From NCBI RefSeq assembly GCF_017052465.1, contig NZ_JAFHKT010000138.1, forward strand, positions 1 to 64,000: a stretch of DNA of 64,000 bases, read 5' to 3'. This document shows, one piece after another, positions 25,884 through 34,716 of the stretch. The translations under genes were made by a program, and so were the position numbers. This DNA comes from Arthrobacter pascens. Lineage in GTDB: Bacteria > Actinomycetota > Actinomycetes > Actinomycetales > Micrococcaceae. The notes under the pieces are model-generated. The model did not search any database. It was not told where the DNA came from and saw only the letters and a program-made list of their open reading frames with translations. How positions within the stretch are numbered: the stretch's first letter is position 1; the number at the start of each line of letters is the position of its first letter.

Positions 25884-27551
25884 ATGACCGAAGCAACCAC
25901 CAGCGGCAAGGACGGTCCGGGCAGTTCCGGAGTCACGCTGTACCGCAACGGCTCCGTCTACACCGCCGCCGATCCCTTCGCCACGGCCATGCTCGTGGAC
26001 GGTGGCACCGTCGCATGGGTGGGGTCGGAACAGGCGGCGACGTCGATCGCCGACAGTTCCATGGACATCGTCGACCTCCGCGGAGCGCTCGTCGCGCCCG
26101 GATTCGTTGATTCGCACGTGCATCTGACGGAGACCGGGATCGCGCTGGAATCGCTGCAGCTGGGCGCCGTCCGTTCCGCGGGGCAGCTCCTTGACGCTGT
26201 TGCGGATGCCGCAGCTGCCGGTGGGGACGGCCCTCTCCTGGGTCACGGCTGGGACGAGTCCCTGTGGACCGACTCCACACTGCCGGAACCGGGCGAGCTG
26301 GAACGGGCCGCGGGTGGCCGGCAGGTTTACCTTTCCCGGACGGACGCCCACTCCGCGCTCATTTCCCCATCCCTCGCCGCTGCGGCACGGGTCGAAGGGC
26401 TGGACGGCTTCGCCGCCGGCGGACATGTCAAGCTCGCGGCGCACGCCGCCGCCCGGCTGGCGGCCCGAAATCTGCCGGCAGACACGCTGCGGGCGTACCA
26501 GCGACGTGCCCTGGAGGAAGCTGCCGCGAACGGCTACGCGGCGGTGGCGGAAATGGGTGCTCCCCATATAGGAAGTGTCCTTGACCTGCAGCTGGCAGCG
26601 GGCTGGAACAGCGACTCTGGCGCGGCACTGCCAGAGGTCCTGCCGTACTGGGGGCAGCTGGTGGCGTCGCAGCCCGAGGCCGAAGCCCTGCTCACCGAAC
26701 TGGGTGTTCCGGTCCGGGGCTTGGCCGGAGATCTCAATATCGACGGGTCGATCGGTTCACGCACGGCCTCGCTCCGGGAGCCGTACGCTGACGCGCCGGG
26801 GGAGAGGGGGACAACCTATCTGTCCACGGACGAAGCAGCGGCCCACCTCGCGGCCTGTTCGCTCCTGGGCATCCAGGGCGGCTTCCACGTGATTGGCGAT
26901 GCCGGTCTTGACGCCGCGCTGGACGCACTGGATCAGGCGGCCGCCGAGGTGGGAGAGCAGCGGATCCGGGCCGCCGGACACCGGTTTGAACACGTGGAAA
27001 TGGCCGACGCCGAAGCAATCGCCAGGCTCGCCAGGTATTCCGTGACCGTCAGCGCCCAGCCTGGCTTCGACGCCGCCTGGGGGGGCGCCGGCCGGCTCTA
27101 TGAACAGCGGCTGGGCTCCAGAAGCCAGGACATGAATCCGTTCGCGTCCTTTTACTCGGCCGGCGTTCCCATCTGCTTCGGCAGCGACAGCCCGGTGACC
27201 CCGCTGCGGCCCTGGGCCGCCGTGAAGGCGTGCCTGGAGCACAACAACCATGCCCAGCGGATTTCGGCCCGGGCGGCCTTCCTTGGCCACACGCGTGCCG
27301 GCTGGCGCGCCGCCAGGCACCCCAACCCGATGGCGGGGCAACTGGTGCCGGGTGCGCCCGCCACGTTTGCGGTCTGGGAGGTCGACGAGCTCATGGTGCA
27401 GGTCGCCGACGGCAGGGTGCAGTCCTGGAGCACAGACCCGCGGGCCCGCACGCCGCTGCTGCCGGCCCTGGACACGGGCACGGATCCGCGGTGCCTGCAG
27501 ACTGTCAGGAACGGCCGGGAGCTGTTTTCGGCCGGCGCATTCGGCTCCTGA
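25884..27551 (+). CDS. amidohydrolase family 3 protein (YtcJ-like)
   Basis: A 555-residue metal-dependent hydrolase with the amidohydrolase-3 layout: an N-terminal composite beta domain (TLYRNGSVYTA), metal-binding HVHL in APGFVDSHVHLTETG, a further ligand region FHVIGDAGLDAAL and GHRFEHVEMAD, and the catalytic Asp in CFGSDSPVTPL. Relatives hydrolyse N-substituted formamides and related amides, but the real substrate here is unknown. AAGGAG precedes the ATG. Not clearly in an operon. Confidence 0.88.
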   Translation: MTEATTSGKDGPGSSGVTLYRNGSVYTAADPFATAMLVDGGTVAWVGSEQAATSIADSSMDIVDLRGALVAPGFVDSHVHLTETGIALESLQLGAVRSAGQLLDAVADAAAAGGDGPLLGHGWDESLWTDSTLPEPGELERAAGGRQVYLSRTDAHSALISPSLAAAARVEGLDGFAAGGHVKLAAHAAARLAARNLPADTLRAYQRRALEEAAANGYAAVAEMGAPHIGSVLDLQLAAGWNSDSGAALPEVLPYWGQLVASQPEAEALLTELGVPVRGLAGDLNIDGSIGSRTASLREPYADAPGERGTTYLSTDEAAAHLAACSLLGIQGGFHVIGDAGLDAALDALDQAAAEVGEQRIRAAGHRFEHVEMADAEAIARLARYSVTVSAQPGFDAAWGGAGRLYEQRLGSRSQDMNPFASFYSAGVPICFGSDSPVTPLRPWAAVKACLEHNNHAQRISARAAFLGHTRAGWRAARHPNPMAGQLVPGAPATFAVWEVDELMVQVADGRVQSWSTDPRARTPLLPALDTGTDPRCLQTVRNGRELFSAGAFGS

Positions 27552-28019
27552 CGGCCGCTGGCGGAGCCCGCAACAAACAGCCGCACAGCCGCGAATTTGC
27601 CGCGGCCAGCCCCTCCGGAACTAGGCACTGACCTGCGACGATGCAAGTAAGGGCAGGTCAGATGCCGGTTGACAGGGCATGGGCCGTCCGTAGCATTGAG
27701 GATCAACGGACGGACGCAATTGGCCCGGTGTCTGTCTGGCTACTCCCGAGACAATCGGACCGCGGAAGCGCTCTGGTCACGTGCGGCGGTGGCATTCCGT
27801 GGGCGGGTCCATGGCGCAACAGAAAACAGTTCCCCTACCGGCACCGCGTAATCCGGAACTGGCCCGAGGCGCATGGACCCGCCCTTGGCGTGTCCGGACT
27901 CCTGCTGCGAAACCCGGGCAGTGAAACGCCCTTTATAATGGAGAGTTGCGCTTTACGAGTCGGGCGGTCCCGCCACACTCCACGCGTGCTGACCGCTCCC
28001 ATCCAGGAAAGGCCTCCCT
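27552..28019. other. intergenic region upstream of ppm1, no gene seen
   Basis: This 468-base gap has only low-quality frames without protein-like composition. It holds two promoter-like sites (27669-27696 and a TATAAT at 27934-27939) and then the ribosome site AGGAAAGG of ppm1. Confidence 0.6.
27669..27696 (+). promoter_or_regulatory. SigA-type promoter candidate upstream of ppm1
   Basis: TTGACA (27669-27674), a 16-base spacer and TAGCAT (27691-27696). It would give a long leader of about 320 bases to ppm1. A second, perfect -10 (TATAAT, 27934-27939) nearer the gene has no good -35. Confidence 0.5.
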
Positions 28020-28766
28020 GTGCGTGTCCTCACCATCATTCCCACCTACAACGAGCTGGAGTCGCTCCCCATAACGCTGGGTCGCCTGCGTGCGGCAGTG
28101 CCGGCATCCGACGTCCTCGTTGTGGACGACAACAGCCCGGACGGGACCGGGCAACTGGCGGACAGCATCGCCGCCGAAGACAGCCAGGTCCACGTCCTGC
28201 ACCGCAAGGGCAAGGAAGGACTTGGGGCCGCGTATATTGCCGGTTTCAAGTGGGGACTCGCGGCGGGCTACGACATCCTGGTCGAAATGGATGCCGACGG
28301 ATCCCACCAGCCTGAGCAGTTGCCCCAGCTGCTGGACGCCGTGGAACAGGGCGCCGACCTCGCCATGGGCTCCCGCTGGGTGCGCGGCGGCAGCGTCGTG
28401 AACTGGCCCCTGTACCGTCAGGCAATCTCCCGTATCGGCAGCACCTACTCCCGGATCATGCTCGGCGTCAAAATCAAGGACGTGACGGGCGGATACCGCG
28501 CCTTCCGCCGCACCACGCTGGAGAAGCTGAACCTGGACCAGGTCGAGTCGGTTGGCTACGGCTTTCAGGTGGATCTTGCCTGGCGCGTGGCCAAGATGGG
28601 CCTGACGATTGTGGAGCGCCCCATCACCTTCGTGGAGCGCGAGCTGGGAGCCTCCAAGATGAGCGGCCACATCGTGGTGGAAGCCATGCTCAACGTGACC
28701 AAGTGGGGCCTGACGGCCCGCTGGAACAAGCTGACCGGCAGGAAGCCTGCATCCGGCCGGGAGTAA
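28020..28766 (+). CDS. ppm1: polyprenol monophosphomannose synthase
   Basis: A GT2-family enzyme of 248 residues that transfers mannose from GDP-mannose to polyprenyl phosphate, supplying the donor for lipoglycan and protein mannosylation. Motifs: LTIIPTYNELESLP, VLVVDDNSPDGTG and the metal-binding VEMDADGSHQPEQLP, then GSRWVRGGSVVNWP and VTGGYRAFRR. There is no membrane anchor, so it is the catalytic domain alone, without the fused N-acyltransferase found in some relatives. GTG start with AGGAAAGG upstream. A strong terminator follows. Confidence 0.93.
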   Translation: MRVLTIIPTYNELESLPITLGRLRAAVPASDVLVVDDNSPDGTGQLADSIAAEDSQVHVLHRKGKEGLGAAYIAGFKWGLAAGYDILVEMDADGSHQPEQLPQLLDAVEQGADLAMGSRWVRGGSVVNWPLYRQAISRIGSTYSRIMLGVKIKDVTGGYRAFRRTTLEKLNLDQVESVGYGFQVDLAWRVAKMGLTIVERPITFVERELGASKMSGHIVVEAMLNVTKWGLTARWNKLTGRKPASGRE

Positions 28767-28780
28767 CAGCCGGCAAAAGC

Positions 28781-28823
28781 AAAAGGCCGGGCCCGCTGCA
28801 GTGTGCAGCGGGCCCGGCCTTTT
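28781..28823. terminator. bidirectional terminator between ppm1 and rbpA
   Basis: A perfect 20-bp stem (28781-28800 with 28804-28823) with a 3-base loop, A-run on the left and T-run on the right. It serves both ppm1 and the convergent rbpA, whose stop is at 28838. Confidence 0.95.
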
Positions 28824-28837
28824 TGCGGTTGGAGTGG

Positions 28838-29185
28838 CTAGGCTGAGCGCCTCTCGCCACGACGTTCGCGCAGGATGGTGAGGCGGTCTTCGAGGATCTG
28901 CTCAAGCTCCGGCAGCGACCGGCGTTCCAGCAGCATGTCCCAGTGTGTGCGGACAGCTTTTTCATTGCTGGTGTCGGGGCGTTCGCCATCAACGAGCAGC
29001 GCTTCCTTGCCGGTCTTGGAAACCCAGACAGGGGGAATTTCGGCTTCGGAGGAGAAGGTTACAAAGACCTGCTCGCCGTCCTCGCACCGGTACTCAACCC
29101 GCTGACGCGGAGCCGGCTCCACACCGGACTCGGTCTCCATGCTTTGGGCGCCAAGACGCATGCCCCGCAGGCTGCGATCGCTCAT
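28838..29185 (-). CDS. rbpA: RNA polymerase-binding protein RbpA
   Basis: RbpA binds the primary sigma factor and helps RNA polymerase open promoters in actinobacteria. The 115-residue protein starts MSDRSLRGMRLGAQSMETE, the conserved N-terminal tail, then the core domain RVEYRCEDGEQVFVTFSSEA with EIPPVWVSKTG, a linker and the basic sigma-interacting helix (ELEQILEDRLTILRERRGER). It lacks the zinc cysteines of some homologues. A SigR/SigH-type promoter lies about 100 bases upstream, in line with oxidative-stress control of rbpA in Streptomyces. Confidence 0.96.
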   Translation of the reverse strand: MSDRSLRGMRLGAQSMETESGVEPAPRQRVEYRCEDGEQVFVTFSSEAEIPPVWVSKTGKEALLVDGERPDTSNEKAVRTHWDMLLERRSLPELEQILEDRLTILRERRGERRSA

Positions 29186-29285
29186 GATTTCTCCCTCTGG
29201 TCGGTTCGCGGAGCGGGCTCCGCGCTAGCCGGAGGTTTCAAAGCTGCCTCCGGACTACGGTGTGCTCTACGTAGCATCACTAAAT

Positions 29286-29313
29286 GGAACGCTTTGCCAA
29301 GCAATGTTGTTCC
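29286..29313 (-). promoter_or_regulatory. SigR/SigH-type promoter candidate for rbpA
   Basis: On the minus strand GGAAC (29309-29313), exactly 18 bases, then GTT (29288-29290). This matches the GGAAY-N18-GTT pattern of SigR/SigH thiol-stress promoters. The leader to rbpA would be about 95 bases. Confidence 0.6.
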
Positions 29314-29377
29314 GGGCGGAGTGATCAGCCCGGACAAATATCCCATTATACGGATTCATGGCCCCGCCGGCAACGCG

Positions 29378-29414
29378 GCAGAGGGAGGCACGCCAACGGC
29401 GTGCCTCCCTCTGC
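29378..29414 (-). terminator. hairpin after the SPFH gene
   Basis: A perfect 17-bp stem (29378-29394 with 29398-29414) and 3-base loop just past the stop of the minus-strand SPFH gene. No U-run follows on that strand. Confidence 0.7.
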
Positions 29415-29420
29415 GTCAAG

Positions 29421-30374
29421 CTACGAGGATGCCGGCTGCTTCCCGGCGTCGTCCGAGGGGCCGAACAGGTCCCCGGACCGCGGGTCCGGGTTGGTCCCAC
29501 CCAGCGCGTTGCCGATTCCCTTCAGCGCCTCGCCCACTTCGCTCGGGATGATCCACAGCTTGTTGGACGAGCCTTCGGCGAGTTTGGGCAGCGTCTGGAG
29601 GTACTGGTAGGCGAGGAGCTTCTGGTCGGGGTTGCCCTTGTGAATGGCGTCAAACACCTTTTGGATGGCCTGCGACTCACCATCCGCGCGGAGGATGGCG
29701 GCCTTGGCGTCGCCCTCGGCCTTGAGGATGGCCGCTTGGCGCTGGCCCTCTGCCGTCAGAATGGCTGACTGCTTGGTTCCCTCGGCGGTGAGGATGGCGG
29801 CGCGCCGGTCCCGTTCCGCCCTCATCTGCTTCTCCATCGAATCCTGGATGGAGTGGGGCGGGTCGATGGCCTTCAGCTCGACGCGGGAGACGCGGATGCC
29901 CCAGCGCCCCGTGGCCTCATCCAGCACGCCGCGGAGCTGGCCGTTGATCTGGTCGCGGGATGTCAGTGCCTCTTCCAGGTTCAAACCGCCAACCACGTTA
30001 CGGAGGGTGGTGGTGGTCAGCTGTTCCACGGCCTGGATGTAGTTGGCGATTTCGTATGTCGCGGCACGGGGATCGGTGACCTGGAAGTAGACCACCGTAT
30101 CGATGGACACCACGAGGTTGTCTTCGGTAATGACGGGCTGCGGCGGGAACGAGACCACCTGCTCACGGAGGTCAAGCAGCGGCAGCAGCCGGTCCACGAA
30201 CGGGATCAGGATGGTCAGGCCGGGATTGAGGGTCCGCTGGTACTTACCCAGGCGCTCAACCACGCCGGCCCGGGCCTGCGGCACGATCCGCACTGAACGG
30301 ACCAGCACTATGACCACAAAGACGATCAGGACCAGCATTACGATGGTGAGGGCGAGTCCTCCTGGACTATCCAT
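29421..30374 (-). CDS. SPFH/band-7 (stomatin-like) membrane protein
   Basis: A 317-residue stomatin/prohibitin-type protein: one N-terminal membrane helix (LTIVMLVLIVFVVIVLVRSV), then the band-7 domain (PQARAGVVERLGKYQRTLNPG to VSRVELKAIDPP) and an Ala/Lys/Glu coiled coil with repeats of AILTAEG and AILKAEG. Such proteins oligomerise into membrane scaffolds and are commonly paired with NfeD, as here: the nfeD-like gene is about 105 bases upstream on the same strand. AAGGAG precedes the ATG. Resembles QmcA-type proteins. Confidence 0.92.
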   Translation of the reverse strand: MDSPGGLALTIVMLVLIVFVVIVLVRSVRIVPQARAGVVERLGKYQRTLNPGLTILIPFVDRLLPLLDLREQVVSFPPQPVITEDNLVVSIDTVVYFQVTDPRAATYEIANYIQAVEQLTTTTLRNVVGGLNLEEALTSRDQINGQLRGVLDEATGRWGIRVSRVELKAIDPPHSIQDSMEKQMRAERDRRAAILTAEGTKQSAILTAEGQRQAAILKAEGDAKAAILRADGESQAIQKVFDAIHKGNPDQKLLAYQYLQTLPKLAEGSSNKLWIIPSEVGEALKGIGNALGGTNPDPRSGDLFGPSDDAGKQPASS

Positions 30375-30479
30375 ACTTCTCCTTCATTCCCCAGTTTCAG
30401 TGAAGCTTTACGTGGCGGCTCAGCCGCCGGATCTGCCGCCGCCGGTATGGAGACAGCAGAAATCTTGACTGTCGGGACC

Positions 30480-30941
30480 TTATTGGACAGCGGATTCCGA
30501 CTGAGGCGCCACAACGGCCGTCGCGCCTTCGATGGCAGCGACAATCACCCTCTGGCCCTCAGCGAGGACACCGGAATCGGAGCGCGCGCTCCAGATGTCG
30601 CCGCCAATCTTGACCCGCCCGCCGGTGGCGGTCACGGGCTCCATGACCAGTGCGGTCTCCCCGATGAGCCGGTCAATGTTGGTGCGCTGTTCAGCTGGCC
30701 CCTTGTGCAGGTGCTTCAACGTGACCGGCCGCACGAAAGCGATCATCAACAGGGACACGACGCAGAAGACCACGATTTGCAGCCAGAGGTCTGCGCCTGC
30801 GAAATCGGCGACCACGGCGGCCAGGGCGCCGCCGCCAAGCATGATGAAAAAGAGATCAAGGGTCAGCATCTCCACGGCGGCGAACACGAGGAAGACCGTG
30901 AGCCAGAGAGCCCACCAGTTTTGGCCAAGCCATTCGAACAT
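30480..30941 (-). CDS. NfeD-like membrane protein
   Basis: A 153-residue protein with four hydrophobic helices in the first 85 residues and a C-terminal OB-fold domain (TNIDRLIGETALVMEPVTAT, GGRVKIGGDIWSARS). It is the short NfeD form without the protease domain, and its OB domain is thought to interact with the partner SPFH protein encoded just downstream. AAGGGGG precedes the ATG and a possible -10, TAGGAT, lies at 30997-31002 on the minus strand. Confidence 0.9.
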   Translation of the reverse strand: MFEWLGQNWWALWLTVFLVFAAVEMLTLDLFFIMLGGGALAAVVADFAGADLWLQIVVFCVVSLLMIAFVRPVTLKHLHKGPAEQRTNIDRLIGETALVMEPVTATGGRVKIGGDIWSARSDSGVLAEGQRVIVAAIEGATAVVAPQSESAVQ

Positions 30942-31062
30942 TCGATTCCCCCTTGATCCCGGGGGCTGCGGGGCAGACCCTCAGTGACTTTCTTCCATCC
31001 TAGACCGACGGAGCGTCACTAGGCAGGTGACGGACGCGCCAGGCCGGAACGTGGCCAAGCCG

Positions 31063-31947
31063 TTACGTGGCGGCGCTCTTGCGGGGGAGGAAGACGCTGA
31101 TCCGGAACCTGGCACCGACGCGTGTCACGGCCGCAAAGTCCGCCAGCCTCTCGGCCAGTGCGGCGCGGTCTGTGTGGTGGCCGGCCGGACCCATGAGTGC
31201 CAGGTTGGCCACATCGGCGGGGGACAGCTCAAGGTCAAGGTCCAGGTCCTTGGTGGACACCAGGTCAAAGTGGGCCGATAGTGAGCCGGCCAGCCGTTCG
31301 TCCTTGGCTGGCTCTATCCCGAGCATTCCCGTCTGGCTGGCAATCTCACCGAGGTGGCCCTGCCGAGGTGTCACCACCACCAGCCGGCCCGAAGGCCGGA
31401 GCACTCGGCCGAACTCGCTGGCGTTGCGGGGCGCGAAGACAACGGTCACGACGTCGACGGCGGCGTCTGCCAACGGGATCGGCTGCCACACATCGCCGAC
31501 CAGGTTCACGGCCTCGGGGTTGAGCCGCGCGGCACGGCGCAGGGCGAACTTTGAGATGTCCAGTCCGACGGCGGCAATCCCGGCTTCGTGCCCGGGAAGG
31601 TCAAGTATCGCGCGGAGGTAGTGGCCCGTACCGGTGCCGGAATCGAGCACAGCCGGCTCCGGACCCCGCAGCGCCGGCTCGGCCGCGGCGGCCACCGCCG
31701 CTGCAAGAGGCCGGTAGTGGCCGGCGTCGAGAAATGCCGTGCGCGCCGCCACCATTTCGGCGGTATCCGCCTCAAATGCTGTCCCCTTGCCGACCAGCAG
31801 GTTGAAGTAACCCTGCCTGGCGGCGTCGAAGCTGTGCCCGTTGCGGCAGGCCAAGGCGCTGCTGCGGGTCGCCTCAGCGGACGCAGGGACGGGTGAAAGG
31901 GCTTCCCGGCATACCGGACAAAGCAGGGGCGGCAGGCGGAAAGGCAT
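31063..31947 (-). CDS. 23S rRNA (guanine-N1)-methyltransferase, RlmA-type
   Basis: A 294-residue SAM-dependent methyltransferase of the RlmA family (TlrB-like), which modifies G745 or G748 of 23S rRNA. It has a zinc-finger N-terminus (LLCPVCREAL and CRNGHSFDAARQGYFNLL) and the SAM site AVLDSGTGTGHYLRAI followed by VGLDISKFALRRAARL. The frame opens at 32010, but ATG 31947 is 7 bases after TAGGAT and lies directly before the zinc finger. Divergent from the S9 peptidase with only 34 bases between the starts. Confidence 0.9.
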   Translation of the reverse strand: MPFRLPPLLCPVCREALSPVPASAEATRSSALACRNGHSFDAARQGYFNLLVGKGTAFEADTAEMVAARTAFLDAGHYRPLAAAVAAAAEPALRGPEPAVLDSGTGTGHYLRAILDLPGHEAGIAAVGLDISKFALRRAARLNPEAVNLVGDVWQPIPLADAAVDVVTVVFAPRNASEFGRVLRPSGRLVVVTPRQGHLGEIASQTGMLGIEPAKDERLAGSLSAHFDLVSTKDLDLDLELSPADVANLALMGPAGHHTDRAALAERLADFAAVTRVGARFRISVFLPRKSAAT

Positions 31948-31954
31948 GCTGACA

Positions 31955-31960
31955 ATCCTA
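31955..31960 (-). promoter_or_regulatory. leaderless -10 (TAGGAT) of RlmA-type gene
   Basis: Seven bases before the ATG at 31947; overlaps the promoter region of the divergent S9 peptidase. Confidence 0.6.
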
Positions 31961-31968
31961 GGGCTTGC

Positions 31969-31974
31969 TAGGCT
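31969..31974 (+). promoter_or_regulatory. leaderless -10 (TAGGCT) of S9 peptidase
   Basis: Seven bases before GTG 31982; its -35 position would fall on the start codon of the divergent methyltransferase gene. Confidence 0.6.
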
Positions 31975-31981
31975 CACGTGG

Positions 31982-34042
31982 GTGAAGCCAGAACACCTGC
32001 CGCTGCTCAAGTCCGTCTCCGCCCCTGCCGTCCACCCGGACGGTACGCGCGCCGTCGTTTCGGTGACCCGCCCCGACTTTGACGGCGATGCCTACGTGGG
32101 GCAACTGTGGAGCGTTCCGCAGGACCCGGAAAGGCCTGCACGGCGGCTGACACGCGGATTCCGGGACACGGCTCCGGCTTTTTCGCCGGACGGCCGGGTC
32201 CTCGCCTTCGTCCGGTCCGCCCCCGGCGGCAAGCCGCAGCTGTATGTGGTGGAGGCTGCCGGCGGGGAACCCCAGGTCCTGACGGACCGTCCACTGGGGG
32301 TATCGTCCTTCGCCTGGTCACCCGATTCGCAGCGGCTCGTGTTTGGCTCACGCCAGCCCGACGACGGCCGGTACGGCACCGTCGACGGTGTGGGCGCCGG
32401 CGGTGAGGACGCGCGCCTGATCACCAGCTTCAAGTACCGGATGAACGGCGTGGGCTACCTGCAGGACCAGCCGCTCCAGCTGTTCGTCCTGGACGTTCCG
32501 GACCTGGGCGACGAGCCCCGGGTCCAGCCCGCAGGACGCGCGCTGAAGGACAGCCAGGACAGCCACGACGCCGGGCACGACGCCGCGGCGAAGGGCCTGC
32601 CTGACGCGAGACAGCTCACCTCTGCGGCAACAGACCACACTGGTGAATCCTTTAGCAGCGACGGCAGGTGGGTGTACTTCGTGGCCGCGCTCCATGAGAA
32701 GAGCGACGAGGATCTGGCCGCCGGCATCTACCGGGTTGCCGCCGGCGGGGGCGAGCCCGTGCCGGTCCAGGCGTCCAACGCGGGCCCCCAGACCGTCCTC
32801 GCCGCCCGGGAGTCGCGGGACGGGAAGTGGCTGTTCTTCACCGCCCAGGACCTCGGCGTCTCTGGCTTGGATTTCGTCGCGAAGAACACGGTTCTGCACG
32901 TCATGCCTGCCGCGGGCGGAGAGGCGCGGGCGCTCAGCGATGCCGAGAACATGGACGTCGATGCGCCAGGCGGTCTCATCGCGCTGCGCGGAAAGGACGC
33001 AGCCCTGGTACTGAACAACGCCCAGGGAACTGTGGAACTGCTCGAGTTCAGCGCCACAGGCAGCCACGCCCTACTGGTGCACGGAGACAGGGTGGTCACC
33101 GGAGCCGGAGCAGCAGAAGACTCGTTGTTCATCAGCTTCACGGACGCCGCAACCGCCGGCGATGTAGCCTGCCTCAATCAGGGCCAGCTGCGGCTTCTGA
33201 CGGATTTCTCGGCGGCCCTCCGGACAGAAGCCGGGATCATCGAGCCCCAGGCGCTGGTCGTCCCGTCCTCCGACGGCCACGAAGTCCACGGATGGGTGCT
33301 GGCGCCGCCGGGGAAGGGGCCGCACCCGGTGCTGCTCAACATCCACGGCGGTCCGTTTTCCCAGTACACGGTGGCGCTCTTTGACGAGGCGCAGGTCTAT
33401 GCGGAGGCCGGGTACGCAGTGGTGATGTGCAACCCCCGCGGCTCCGCAGGCTACGGTCAGACGCACGGAAGGGCCATCAAGGAGCGAATGGGCACCGTGG
33501 ACATGCAGGACGTGCTCACCTTCCTCGACGGCGCACTGGAGAAGTTCGCTGCGCTCGACGCCGGCGCGCTGGGAATCATGGGCGGCTCCTACGGCGGATA
33601 CCTTACGGCCTGGACCATCAGCCAGGACCACCGTTTCCGGGCCGCGATCGTCGAGCGCGGTTTCCTCGATCCCGTCAGCTTCACCGGCTCGTCCGATATC
33701 GGCTGGTTCTTCGGCGGCGAATATACGGGCACCTTGCCCGAGCAGGTGGCGGCTCAAAGTCCCATGGCCACCATCACCCAGGTCAGGACGCCCACGCTGG
33801 TGATCCACAGCGAGGATGACCTGCGGTGCCCGGTGGAGCAGGGGCAGCGGTACTTCACCGCCCTCAAGCAGCAGGGCGTTGACTCCGCCTTCCTGGTTTT
33901 CCCCGGCGAGGACCACGAGCTGTCCAGGTCAGGAACGCCGCACCACCGCCGCCAGCGGTTCGAGCACATCCTGGCGTGGTGGGCACGGCACCTGCCGACG
34001 GCGTCTGACCGCGCCGGGCAGCATCCCGCGGTGGGAACCTAG
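31982..34042 (+). CDS. S9 family (prolyl oligopeptidase-like) serine peptidase
   Basis: A 686-residue peptidase: a WD40-like beta-propeller (about 20-400; segments such as AFSPDGRVLAFVRS and FAWSPDSQRLVFGS), then an alpha/beta-hydrolase domain with the nucleophile in GIMGGSYGGYLTAW, the acid in IHSEDDLRCP and the His in GEDHELSRSG. It probably cleaves short peptides in the cytoplasm, as there is no signal peptide. GTG 31982, 7 bases after TAGGCT, is preferred over upstream ATGs because it fits a leaderless start. Its stop overlaps that of def by 4 bases. Confidence 0.92.
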   Translation: MKPEHLPLLKSVSAPAVHPDGTRAVVSVTRPDFDGDAYVGQLWSVPQDPERPARRLTRGFRDTAPAFSPDGRVLAFVRSAPGGKPQLYVVEAAGGEPQVLTDRPLGVSSFAWSPDSQRLVFGSRQPDDGRYGTVDGVGAGGEDARLITSFKYRMNGVGYLQDQPLQLFVLDVPDLGDEPRVQPAGRALKDSQDSHDAGHDAAAKGLPDARQLTSAATDHTGESFSSDGRWVYFVAALHEKSDEDLAAGIYRVAAGGGEPVPVQASNAGPQTVLAARESRDGKWLFFTAQDLGVSGLDFVAKNTVLHVMPAAGGEARALSDAENMDVDAPGGLIALRGKDAALVLNNAQGTVELLEFSATGSHALLVHGDRVVTGAGAAEDSLFISFTDAATAGDVACLNQGQLRLLTDFSAALRTEAGIIEPQALVVPSSDGHEVHGWVLAPPGKGPHPVLLNIHGGPFSQYTVALFDEAQVYAEAGYAVVMCNPRGSAGYGQTHGRAIKERMGTVDMQDVLTFLDGALEKFAALDAGALGIMGGSYGGYLTAWTISQDHRFRAAIVERGFLDPVSFTGSSDIGWFFGGEYTGTLPEQVAAQSPMATITQVRTPTLVIHSEDDLRCPVEQGQRYFTALKQQGVDSAFLVFPGEDHELSRSGTPHHRRQRFEHILAWWARHLPTASDRAGQHPAVGT

Positions 34043-34704
34043 AGGCGCTCCGTCAGGAACCCCAGCTCCCGGCGTGCCCGGTCGATTCCAGGTTCAGCCC
34101 AGCGCTGCGCGTATTCGCTGTTGGTGGTGAGGGACCGGAGCTCGGCCCTGTCGATGTACAGCGTTCCGTGCAGGTGGTCCGTTTCGTGCTGAACGATCCT
34201 GGCCTGCCAGCCGTTAAAGTCTCGGGCCACGGGCTCTCCCGCCGGGGTCAGATACTCAAGCCTGACGCTTTCCGGGCGCTCCACCACAGCCTGCAGCCCG
34301 GAGAGGGACAGGCAGCCTTCGAAGAAGGCCGCCGTCCCGCTTGGCAGCGGGGAATACGAGGGGTTGACTATGGCGAAGAATTCGAGGGGCGTGCGGCTCC
34401 GCACGGCGGCGGCATCCTTGTCGATTTCAAACTGGTCTTCGAGGACGGCAAGCTGCAAAGGAATCCCCAGCTGGGGCGCTGCCAGGCCGACTCCGGGGGC
34501 CTCGTGCATAACCTTCCGCATCAGGTCGATCAGGTCGGAAAGCTCCGTTGCGTTCAGCTGTCCCTCGAAGGGAGCGGCATGCTGTCTCAGGGCCGGGTGG
34601 CCGGCCTGGACTATGGGCGGCAGTGTGTCCATCGCCAGCAATTCCTGTACGGCCTCTTGGATGCGGGCAGGAGTGTAGGACGTGGGCGGAAATGCTTGGC
34701 TCAT
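34039..34704 (-). CDS. def: peptide deformylase
   Basis: Removes the formyl group from nascent N-formylmethionine. The 221-residue protein has all three motifs: GVGLAAPQLG, EGCLSL and QHETDHLHG (His, Glu, His metal site). The N-terminus is about 30 residues longer than in typical enzymes. The ATG is 6 bases after TAGGCT (34711-34716, minus strand), suggesting a leaderless message. Convergent with the S9 peptidase. Confidence 0.95.
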   Translation of the reverse strand: MSQAFPPTSYTPARIQEAVQELLAMDTLPPIVQAGHPALRQHAAPFEGQLNATELSDLIDLMRKVMHEAPGVGLAAPQLGIPLQLAVLEDQFEIDKDAAAVRSRTPLEFFAIVNPSYSPLPSGTAAFFEGCLSLSGLQAVVERPESVRLEYLTPAGEPVARDFNGWQARIVQHETDHLHGTLYIDRAELRSLTTNSEYAQRWAEPGIDRARRELGFLTERL

Positions 34705-34710
34705 GAAGCC

Positions 34711-34716
34711 AGCCTA
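34711..34716 (-). promoter_or_regulatory. leaderless -10 (TAGGCT) of def
   Basis: Six bases before the ATG at 34704. Confidence 0.6.

Noticed and set aside
27641..28315. 224-codon frame across the ppm1 upstream gap
   Set aside because: Its second half overlaps ppm1 in another frame and its first half has no protein-like features.
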